DNA of 64,000 bases from Exilibacterium tricleocarpae (GTDB lineage: Bacteria; Pseudomonadota; Gammaproteobacteria; Pseudomonadales; Cellvibrionaceae). The position numbers were made by a program, and so were the translations under genes. Shown in pieces: positions 1 to 7,511 of the stretch (positions within the stretch are counted from its first letter, which is position 1; each line of letters starts with the position of its first letter). Where the stretch lies: positions 186,001-250,000 of the forward strand of contig NZ_ML660089.1 of the NCBI RefSeq assembly GCF_007004655.1, written 5' to 3'. The notes under the pieces are model-generated. The model was given only the letters and a program-made list of their open reading frames with translations, was not told the origin of the DNA and did no database searches.

Positions 1-2
1 AC

Positions 3-2432
3 GTCCCGCAGAGCCTACCGGGCCGCGAGCTGTTGGCCGGCTTTTCGGTGGGCGAATGGCGGGTGGAGCCGCTGTCGGGTTGTTTTAAACGCGGCGATAA
101 CCGGGTTCACGTAGAGCCCAAAGTTATGGACGTCCTGATCTGCCTGGCCAGCGCCCGGGGCGATGTGGTCACCCGCGAGCAACTGCTGGAACGGGTGTGG
201 ACGGGGCTGGTGGTGAGCGAGGAGGTCCTGACCCGGGCGGTCTCGGAGCTGCGCACGCTGCTCGGCGATACCCACCGTGAGCGCCGCTATGTGCGCACTA
301 TTCCGAAACGCGGTTATGCGCTGATAGCCGATGTTCGCCCCGCACCTGCCTGCGACAATCCCGGCGCCGCACGGCAGATCGCGGGCCACGAGGATATGCC
401 GCCTGATCATCCTGTAACCCCAACCGAAGAGCGCGAGCCCGCGCCGGCAGGGTCCGTGTCTGTCCACCGGCGGTGGCCGGTGCTGGCGGCCGCCGCCGCT
501 GTGCTGCTGGCAGTGGTGTTTGCGCTGCATGACAGCGGCGGTGACGGCGCGTTGGCCAAGGTGTTCACCAACGCCGGTGGTGCTGATGACGGCAGCGCCG
601 CCACCGCCACGGCGGAGCCGCCCACATTGGCGGTGATGCCGTTTATCAATCTGTCCGGCCAGGCGGACGAGGTATTTTTGAGTGAAGGGCTTTCCGAGGA
701 TATACGCAATGCGCTGATTTCGGTGCCGGGTATCAAAGTGGTGGCCCGCACTTCGTCCCAGGCCTTCAAAGACCAGGCGCTGGATGTGCGTGAAATTGGC
801 AGGCGTCTGGGCGTGGCGTCGCTGGTGGAGGGGACGGTGCGCATTCAGAACGGCAATGCGCGCATCACCATCCAGTTGACCAATACCAGCAGCGGCTTTC
901 CGATCTGGTCCCAGAGCTACGACCGCGCTATCGATAATGTGTTTTCGGTGCAGCGGGAGATTTCCGAGGCGGTGGTGGGCAGGGTGGCGCCGCAGTTGGC
1001 GCCGCGCCTGCCCCAGCAGGATATCCGCAATCAGGACGCCCACAACCTGTACCTGCTGGGCCGACATTTTTGGCACCAACGCACCCCCGAGGGTATCAAA
1101 AAGGCACTGGAGAAATTCTCCCAGGCGGTGGCGATCGATCCCCAGAGTGCCATGGGTTACTCCGGCCTTGCCGATGCCTACCTGTTTTCCGTGTTGTACG
1201 CCGATATGGACCACGGCCAGGCGCTGACGTTGGCCCAGGAGAATGCCTCGCGGGCGCTGGCGCTCGACCCCAACCTGGCCGCAGCCCATGCCTCCCAGGG
1301 CCTGATCTACGAATATCAAATGCAGTTCCAACTGGCCCGGGAGTCGTTCGATCGCTCGGTGACCCTGAACCCGTCCAACACTATGGCGCGCATGTGGCTC
1401 GGCAATGTCTTGTTGTCCCTGGACGAAGTGACGGCCGCCTATCAACAGTATCAGCAGGCGCTGGAAATCGATCCGCTGCACCCGGTGATCAAACAGAATT
1501 TTCTCGAAGTGCTGATTGTCATGGGCCGCTATGATGAAGCTATCCGCCTGGCCGATCAGATGTATCAAACCTCGGGGGAGGAGCGCTTGCTGAAGATCAG
1601 CCTGCGGGCCCTGGCCCAGGCCGGACGCTATGACGAACTGTTGCGGTTTGCGGTCAGGTACAATTTTTCCAAAGCTTATGAAAGATCGGCTACCGCCACC
1701 GTGGCCGATGCGCTGATTAATTTGCAGCGCTTCAAAGAGGCGGAACTGCTGCTGGGACAGCGCGGCGAACCGGCGACCGATGACCACTGGGCATTCTGGA
1801 AGGAAAATGTGTATCTGCGGGCGCGCCTGGCACTGGCGCAGCGCGACAGCGAGGCGCTGCGAGGGGTCATTGCTTCGGTCGATAGCGGCGCCGATGGTGC
1901 GGTGGGCGGTAGACACAGGTCCGCCGCTTGTGCGCGCGCGCGGATGTCCTATTGGAGCGGGATTGCCGATTATATGGACGCTGATTTCGCCCGCGCGGTG
2001 GAGCGCTTCGGCGCGGCGCGGGCCGGCGGTTTTCTGTCTTGCCACTTTGACGAAGACACGCGTATCTCGCTGCTGATTTATCTCGGCGACAGCCAGAACC
2101 TGATCGGCGATAGCGCCGCGGGTGCGGCCACTCTGCGCCGGGCCCAGCAGCGTCTCGATCGGGCCGTGAATAAAGGCTGGGGACATACGTCTGTACGCAC
2201 CTCGCAGATCGCGCTCAATATGATCGACAACGACATTGCGGCCCTGGCGGTGCTCAGCACGTCACTGCAGCGCGAGGGGGTGCAGCCCTGGAGCAACCTG
2301 ATTAGCCATCCGATCTTTGATCGGCATTTGCAGCGTCACAGCGTGGCTGCCCTGCTGACGCCGTTTAAAGAGAAATTTCTGGCCACTCGTGCCAGCAGTA
2401 CCAATGTGAAGCTGGCGAAATTCGGGCTTTGA
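3..2432 (+). CDS. CadC/ToxR-type membrane-anchored winged-helix regulator with TolB-like and TPR domains (5' end possibly outside window)
   Basis: Likely a one-component transcriptional regulator that binds DNA in the cytoplasm and senses through a periplasmic part. Numbered from the TTG at 33, residues 1-105 form an OmpR/PhoB-type winged helix (LLERVWTGLVVSEEVLTRAV, then RYVRTIPKRGYAL). A Pro-rich linker leads to one membrane helix at about 148-165. A TolB-like N-terminal domain follows at about 195-300 (LAVMPFINLSG, FLSEGLSEDI, DVREIGRRLGV, LVEGTVR), then TPR-like repeats to the end. The frame has no stop back to base 3, so the true start may lie upstream; TTG at 33 is the only start-like codon I can offer. 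The architecture is common in Cellvibrionales and related marine bacteria. Its target genes are unknown, and a regulated neighbour may lie left of the window. Confidence 0.85.
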   Translation, partial: VPQSLPGRELLAGFSVGEWRVEPLSGCFKRGDNRVHVEPKVMDVLICLASARGDVVTREQLLERVWTGLVVSEEVLTRAVSELRTLLGDTHRERRYVRTIPKRGYALIADVRPAPACDNPGAARQIAGHEDMPPDHPVTPTEEREPAPAGSVSVHRRWPVLAAAAAVLLAVVFALHDSGGDGALAKVFTNAGGADDGSAATATAEPPTLAVMPFINLSGQADEVFLSEGLSEDIRNALISVPGIKVVARTSSQAFKDQALDVREIGRRLGVASLVEGTVRIQNGNARITIQLTNTSSGFPIWSQSYDRAIDNVFSVQREISEAVVGRVAPQLAPRLPQQDIRNQDAHNLYLLGRHFWHQRTPEGIKKALEKFSQAVAIDPQSAMGYSGLADAYLFSVLYADMDHGQALTLAQENASRALALDPNLAAAHASQGLIYEYQMQFQLARESFDRSVTLNPSNTMARMWLGNVLLSLDEVTAAYQQYQQALEIDPLHPVIKQNFLEVLIVMGRYDEAIRLADQMYQTSGEERLLKISLRALAQAGRYDELLRFAVRYNFSKAYERSATATVADALINLQRFKEAELLLGQRGEPATDDHWAFWKENVYLRARLALAQRDSEALRGVIASVDSGADGAVGGRHRSAACARARMSYWSGIADYMDADFARAVERFGAARAGGFLSCHFDEDTRISLLIYLGDSQNLIGDSAAGAATLRRAQQRLDRAVNKGWGHTSVRTSQIALNMIDNDIAALAVLSTSLQREGVQPWSNLISHPIFDRHLQRHSVAALLTPFKEKFLATRASSTNVKLAKFGL

Positions 2433-2541
2433 GTCCAACGACACCTGCTTGAAGAGAAGATAGTTGCACCAGTTATCTGTCCCAGCCAGCGCTGGGTTGG
2501 TTAAAATGGCGCGCCTTGGCTTAAGGGGAGTCCCTGAGTCT

Positions 2542-2869
2542 TAATGGCACTTCCTTAAGCAAATATGTGCTAATGGGCCGGTCTGGCTCCGGCTGAAGCC
2601 TTCAGAAGCACGGACTAGGCGTCCCCTCGATGAACCCCCGCAAGCGGGCCCAGCCCAAAGCCAGAGGCTTTGGGCGTTTCGCGGGGCGAAGCAGCGCTTC
2701 GCTGTTTCCCGCTCCACCCATGGGGACTTCTCGACAGCATCCCTGCTGTCGAGAGTTTCTGAAGGCTTCAGCCGGAGCCAGACCTACCTTCAGTACGCTT
2801 AATCGAGGTCGATGTGACTGGGTCGGTGACCGGTGAACCGATACAACTATGCTTGAGTAAGTACCATTG
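2542..2869 (+). repeat. MITE-like palindromic element, copy 1 (full length, 328 bp)
   Basis: The left tip TAATGGCACTTCCTTAAGC and the right tip (reverse complement of GCTTGAGTAAGTACCATTG) form an imperfect terminal inverted repeat. Inside, 2586-2608 and 2757-2779 are a perfect 23-bp inverted repeat beginning GGCTCCGGCTGAAGCC. A third hairpin (CGACAGCA/TGCTGTCG) lies just before the inner right arm. The 12-mer GTCCCTGAGTCT flanks the element at 2530-2541 and 2870-2881 and looks like a target-site duplication. Related copies lie at about 15533-15819, 53866-54099 and 22822-22865. Short open frames across it (about 2602-3090) are repeat-derived and are not called as genes. The element accounts for most of the gene-free stretch 2433-2912. 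Confidence 0.8.
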
Positions 2870-2912
2870 GTCCCTGAGTCTGCTTGCCGGCTCCTGGGTT
2901 GTCGCCGTTTCG

Positions 2913-3509
2913 CTAGGTGCCGGCCGCCGGCAACAGGTTGGCCAGGCCGTCGAGGCACATCTGTACCGATATCATCACCAGGATCATGCCCATCAGGCGC
3001 TCCACGGCGATCAGGCCGCGCTGGCCCAGCACCCGCGACAGCGGCGTGGAAGCCAGCAGGATCAGGCTCGAGACCAGCCAGGCGGCGCACAGTGCCAGGA
3101 TCCAGTCGAGGGTGCGCTCGCCCTCGCTGTTGGCCATCAACATCAGCACCGCCAGGGTGGAGGGGCCGGCGACACAGGGAATGGCGAGCGGCACGATAAA
3201 GGGTTCCCCCTGCAGGCTCTCGCCCATAATGCCGCCCTGTTGGGGGAAGATCATACGCAGTGCAATCAAAAACAGCACAATGGCGCCGGCGATACGAATG
3301 GCTTCCTGGCTCAAGCCGAGCAGGTTGAGCAGATATTGGCCGGCAAACAAAAAGGTTATCAGCACCAGCAGGGCAATCAGCAGCTCGCGCAGAATGACCT
3401 TCTGGCGACGCGAATCCGGGACGTCTTTCAACGCGGATAAAAACACCGGGATGTTGCCGAGCGGGTCCATCACCAGCAGCAGGGTCATAAAGGCGGTTAC
3501 GGTTTCCAT
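2913..3509 (-). CDS. MarC/YhgN family (UPF0056) inner-membrane protein
   Basis: An integral membrane protein with about six hydrophobic segments. It opens with the family signature VMDPLGNIPVF and has a mid-protein AIPCVAGPSTLAVLM segment, typical of MarC/YhgN/SnatA-like proteins. The family is annotated as putative transporters or membrane proteins of uncertain function; a link to multiple antibiotic resistance was historically proposed for MarC and not upheld. I chose ATG 3509 because METVTAFMTLLLVMDPLGN matches the usual family start. The frame extends upstream to 3596, but that extension (SDLSVSDLSM) comes from a short tandem duplication at about 3569-3598 and is probably untranslated. 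The gene lies alone on the minus strand, with its 3' end next to element copy 1. Confidence 0.85.
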   Translation of the reverse strand: METVTAFMTLLLVMDPLGNIPVFLSALKDVPDSRRQKVILRELLIALLVLITFLFAGQYLLNLLGLSQEAIRIAGAIVLFLIALRMIFPQQGGIMGESLQGEPFIVPLAIPCVAGPSTLAVLMLMANSEGERTLDWILALCAAWLVSSLILLASTPLSRVLGQRGLIAVERLMGMILVMISVQMCLDGLANLLPAAGT

Positions 3510-3663
3510 AGGGGTAGCGTGCGTATCGGTTGATGGTTGGGAGAAAAGCCTATCGGGGGTGTACATACTCAAGTCGGACACACTCAAGTCGGACATACTA
3601 CAGAGTCCCGTGACGGCAGGGTAGGGGTAATGCGGGGCAACAGCAAAAGGGGGTAACGGCCGG

Positions 3664-3695
3664 ACAAAAAAACGGCGGGCCAGGTGCCCGCCGTT
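3664..3695 (-). terminator. Rho-independent terminator of the TonB receptor gene
   Basis: On the minus strand, AACGGCGGGC, a 5-nt loop and GCCCGCCGTT are followed by a T run (TTTTTTT). It lies about 25 bases past the stop of the receptor gene that ends at 3721. Confidence 0.85.
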
Positions 3696-3720
3696 GCTAA
3701 GGGTTGGAGTGAATCAGTGC

Positions 3721-6700
3721 TTAGAAGCCCACGTTCAAACCGAGGAACATATACCGGCCCAGAGCGTCGTAAGTGCCCGGGAAGGTGTTGCCGTTGCCGT
3801 AGATGCTGGGACCGGCATCGGCCGTCAGCGGCGGTTCCTTGTCGAACACATTGTTGACGCCGAGTCGCAGTTGCGTCTGGTCGGTGATGTTCCAGAGCGC
3901 TGCCAGGTCGAAGTAGTCTTGGGAATCGAAGTCAGCTTCATTTTCCCCAAGATCGTCAACCGCACCTATATGACGCCAGGAACCGCTCAGGGTAACATCC
4001 CAGGGCGTAAACCAGGTCGCGCGCATATTATGGGCCAGCTCCGGCTTCGGGTTTTCACAAGTAGCGCCCCACTTGCCGACGCAGTCCACCACTGGCTGGC
4101 CCGGCACATCCTCCCGGTCCCAGGTGGTCAGGTAAGTGGCCACATAGTTGATATTGACAGAGCCGTAGTCGCTGATATCGAACTCATAGTCGACATTGAT
4201 ATCGAAACCCTCGACATTGAAGAAGCCAATATTGACGTCTGGGGAGATAATGGCGTCCTCGCCGATCCAAAGGGTACCGGTGGTTTCGCCGCGTCGGATA
4301 CGATCACAAAACTCCGCATCGCCGGTATCGAGACACTGGTTCAGGGTGAACTCTGAGCCGATATTATCGATTGCGTTTTCAACATCGATATCGAAGTAAT
4401 CGATACTCAAATTGAGTCCTTCTACGAATTCCGGCGAGTAGATGAAACCTACCGATACCGTATCGGATTCCTCCGGTTCCAGGTCCGGGGAGCCGCCCCT
4501 GACCTCGTTGTACTGGCCGGCCGGCGATCTGGAAATATTACCGAACTGTCCGGGGGTAACGCCGCTGCGCACGCACTCCTCGAGCGTCCGGCCGTTGGGG
4601 TTAAATTCATAGAAAACCGCGCCATTGTCCTCGTCGACCTTGCGCGTGCCTATGCGGTTGTTGACAACCTCACCGGCACAGGGATCGTTAGCCATATCAA
4701 ACAGCTCGATACCACTGGGCCGGAACAGCTCGCGAATATTCGGGTGCCGCACTGCCCGTTGGAAGCTGGCGCGAAAGCGCAGGTCGACACTCGGGGTCCA
4801 GGCCGTGGCCACCTTATAGGTGTTGGTGGTTTCGTCGGTGGAGTAGTCCGAATAGCGATAACCCAAATCCAACGTCAGGGCCTCGGCAAAGCGCTTGCCT
4901 TCGATAATCGGCACACTGGTCTCCAGGAAGAATTCCTTGACATCGATACCGCCGTCAACCCCCAGTGTCGGGCCGCCCTGGCCGGCACCGTCACCGCTGA
5001 GGTAACCCTGATCCGGTTCATAGGTGAGGTTTTCGCTACGGTATTCCAGTCCGACCACTACGTCAACGCCGCGTTCTGCCGCCGGCAATTTCAAGCCGTA
5101 GTCACCGAGGTTACCGGTGACATAACCGGAGAAAACTTTTTGATCGGTAGTGCCGCGGGCAAACAGCGGCAGCACCAGGTAATCGAGTGCCGCCTGTGTG
5201 ACCTGGCCTTCCTGGAAGATATTCCAGGGCACGCAGTTGGGGTCACTGCCGTCAACCACCGACTGACATACTGGCTGGTCAAACGTATCGGACTCTGGGT
5301 CCGGGTCCAAAACAACATCCAGGGCGCGCCTGATGCGGGTGATGGACAGGTCGTTATTGTAAGTCTGCTCCAGTGACACTTCGGAGTACTGGCCGTAAAA
5401 GTCGTAGGCCCAGTTATCGTTGATCTCACCGCGGATGCCGAACACACCGCGGAAAGACGTGTGGCGGATATCGTCATTGCGGGGACCGCCTTCCACATTG
5501 CGCCGGCCGATGGCGATGGAGCCTCTGCTTTCCGTTTCTTCCATAGTGACCGGATTGGTTCTGGTCACTACGATATCGCTCACCCTATCATCGCGCGTCA
5601 GGCCGAAGTCACCACAGATTCGCTGAAATTGCTGGTCAGATAGAAACGGATTGCCGCAGTTCAAATCGTCGGTGACGAAGAAGGCGCCTGAAGGTGCGAT
5701 CTGGGCGTTGGTGCGGGTATCCATAAACATCATCTGGGTGTAGACTTCGGCGTTTTGATTCAATTCAAAATTGGCGAAAACCCCGGCCGTATAGCGTTCG
5801 TCCGGACGCTGAAAGTAGTTGAGCGGACCGAAGTTAAACAGCTCGCCGTTGCGATCCGCAAACTCATTGCCGTCCAGGATCAGGTCGTAGCCCGAGGTGT
5901 CGTCACCGTTAAGGGCGCCGAAATCGGTAAAGCGGCCCTGGGGAATGGTGCTGGAGCCGCCGCAGACAAATGAATCCGGTGCGCCGTCCAGAGAACAGGC
6001 ACTGTAGTCGCGATCGGCCTGCAGCACGGGGTCGATTTCGCGGTAGGTGGCATAGGCGGTGATATTGCCCCGGCCGTCGCCGATATTGCCACCGATGATA
6101 AAGGAGATATCGATGGTGTCACCGTCGGTCACCGAGCCGTTGGGTGTATCGAAGCCCCGGTCTCTGGCGAAGCCCTGCAGGCGGCCGTTGTCGTTATCGT
6201 GGTGGTAGACACTGTTTTGAATATCCAGGCGCACGCCTTCGAAGTCATCCACCATAATAAAGTTGACCACCCCGGCAACGGCGTCGGAACCGTAGGCGGC
6301 AGAGGCGCCACCGGTCAGCACTTCAGCGCGTTTTACCAGCGAGGCGGGAATCTGGTTGATATCAGCGCCAATACCATCGGAGATGGGTGAGCCGGGCGGC
6401 AGCCGGCGGCCGTCTATCAACACCAGGGTGCGCTCCTGGCCGAGGCCGCGCAAGTCCAGCACGGCGGTACCGGTGGAGCCATTGGCGATGCCCGAGGTCT
6501 GGGTTGCGCTGGCTTGGGGCAGGTCATTGATCAGGTCCTCGACGCGGGTAATACCCCGGTACAGGAAGTCGTCTGCATCCACCTGGACGACGGGGCTGGA
6601 GCTGATCAGGTTGGTTTTTTGAATGCGGGAACCGGTCACTGTGACCTCTTCCATCAATTCATCCACTTCACTCCCCTGGGCCAGAGCGACGTTGGAGAAG

Positions 6701-6765
6701 GAGAGGGTGCCCGCACTCAGGACCGCCATACTGACGGCGAGCGACAGGGGGTGCTTGATCCTCAT
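3721..6765 (-). CDS. TonB-dependent outer-membrane receptor
   Basis: A 1014-residue outer-membrane receptor that would import a ligand using the TonB-ExbBD energy system. A signal peptide (about 1-29, cleavage near ALA) is followed by a TonB-box-like EEVTVTGSRI and a plug domain (DLRGLGQERTLVLIDGRR, then GGASAAYGSDAVAGVVNFIM). A long beta-barrel follows and ends in the aromatic GLNVGF expected of a barrel. There is no N-terminal STN signalling domain, unlike the receptor at 7512. It is the last gene of a minus-strand set after the sigma/FecR/receptor group, separated from the secreted-protein gene by about 250 bases, so it may have its own promoter. The substrate cannot be told from sequence. 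Receptors of this size in Cellvibrionales often take up oligosaccharides or peptides as well as siderophores. Confidence 0.93.
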   Translation of the reverse strand: MRIKHPLSLAVSMAVLSAGTLSFSNVALAQGSEVDELMEEVTVTGSRIQKTNLISSSPVVQVDADDFLYRGITRVEDLINDLPQASATQTSGIANGSTGTAVLDLRGLGQERTLVLIDGRRLPPGSPISDGIGADINQIPASLVKRAEVLTGGASAAYGSDAVAGVVNFIMVDDFEGVRLDIQNSVYHHDNDNGRLQGFARDRGFDTPNGSVTDGDTIDISFIIGGNIGDGRGNITAYATYREIDPVLQADRDYSACSLDGAPDSFVCGGSSTIPQGRFTDFGALNGDDTSGYDLILDGNEFADRNGELFNFGPLNYFQRPDERYTAGVFANFELNQNAEVYTQMMFMDTRTNAQIAPSGAFFVTDDLNCGNPFLSDQQFQRICGDFGLTRDDRVSDIVVTRTNPVTMEETESRGSIAIGRRNVEGGPRNDDIRHTSFRGVFGIRGEINDNWAYDFYGQYSEVSLEQTYNNDLSITRIRRALDVVLDPDPESDTFDQPVCQSVVDGSDPNCVPWNIFQEGQVTQAALDYLVLPLFARGTTDQKVFSGYVTGNLGDYGLKLPAAERGVDVVVGLEYRSENLTYEPDQGYLSGDGAGQGGPTLGVDGGIDVKEFFLETSVPIIEGKRFAEALTLDLGYRYSDYSTDETTNTYKVATAWTPSVDLRFRASFQRAVRHPNIRELFRPSGIELFDMANDPCAGEVVNNRIGTRKVDEDNGAVFYEFNPNGRTLEECVRSGVTPGQFGNISRSPAGQYNEVRGGSPDLEPEESDTVSVGFIYSPEFVEGLNLSIDYFDIDVENAIDNIGSEFTLNQCLDTGDAEFCDRIRRGETTGTLWIGEDAIISPDVNIGFFNVEGFDINVDYEFDISDYGSVNINYVATYLTTWDREDVPGQPVVDCVGKWGATCENPKPELAHNMRATWFTPWDVTLSGSWRHIGAVDDLGENEADFDSQDYFDLAALWNITDQTQLRLGVNNVFDKEPPLTADAGPSIYGNGNTFPGTYDALGRYMFLGLNVGF

Positions 6766-7014
6766 AATGTCTTCCTCTAATTAGTAATTTTTTTATTGGT
6801 TGAGCAACCTGAGATTGTGTAGCTGTGTTCATGCAACGGCGACTACACAACTGGGTCTCAACTGCTCTTAATGGCGTCTACGGTGAGACTGCACTCCCTA
6901 TAGACGAGTGGAGGAAAGCACCCCTGAAAAATTTTAGTGTTTTTGGTCAATAAAGTGGTCAAAACTGCCAAAGTGGCGGCGTCGGTCGTGGCGTCTATGT
7001 CGTCCGGTTGCGGC

Positions 7015-7467
7015 CTAACGCAACCGTTTGACGCCGATACTTCTGCCTTTTTCCACAATTTCCAGTTCATAAAAGCCGAAGATATTGCGGGAAATGATGA
7101 CTTCCGGGTCGACCAGCTTGGTGCGCCAGCGACCCTGCAGGCGCTGCTGCCAGACCTGGCCGTTCTGCAGGCGAAACACCGTCTTCCCGTCCCAGCCGCT
7201 AAAGGCGCCTTCGATGCGGGAGCGGATATCCTTATCGGACTCGACTTTTACCTCCTCGACCTCGCGGCGAATGGTTTCCGCATCATTGGCGGTGTAGCGG
7301 ATCAGCCAGCGGTCCAGGGCCGCCAGTTCCTCGGCGGATAACTTGCCGAGTCCGGCCGCCTCGAAGTCGGCGGCGCTCATGATCTCTTTGATACCGGGAA
7401 ACTTTTCCGTGGCATGCGTGACAAGGGCAAGGCAGGCCAACAGGCAGGCGAGGGTGAGCTGACGCAT
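7015..7467 (-). CDS. small secreted protein of unknown function
   Basis: A protein of about 150 residues, not recognised. ATG 7467 begins a clear signal peptide (MRQLTLACLLACLALVTHA) with cleavage near residue 19; the longer reading to 7542 overlaps the 3' end of the receptor gene and puts 25 residues before the signal sequence. The mature part is charged and largely helical at first (LSAEELAALDRWLIRYTAND), with a C-terminal segment that looks like a small beta domain (GWDGKTVFRLQNGQVWQQR). It sits 44 bases after the FecA-like receptor on the same strand, so it is probably co-transcribed and may act in the periplasm or outside the cell alongside that receptor. That role is inference from position only. 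Confidence 0.75.
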   Translation of the reverse strand: MRQLTLACLLACLALVTHATEKFPGIKEIMSAADFEAAGLGKLSAEELAALDRWLIRYTANDAETIRREVEEVKVESDKDIRSRIEGAFSGWDGKTVFRLQNGQVWQQRLQGRWRTKLVDPEVIISRNIFGFYELEIVEKGRSIGVKRLR

Positions 7468-7511
7468 AGCGATAAACCTATCGATAGTGTGGTGAGTGAC
7501 TGGTGAATGAC

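Noticed and set aside
15-2186. 723-codon open frame on the minus strand opposite the first regulator gene
   Set aside because: Shadow of a GC-rich gene: no family-like motifs, odd composition, and the plus-strand frame has clear winged-helix, TolB-like and TPR content.
2602-3090. Open frames encoding RQHPCCREFLKA-like peptides
   Set aside because: The same peptide recurs at 53928-54176 and a related one at 15496-15678 because the MITE-like element is repeated; they have no ribosome sites and differ in orientation and frame.
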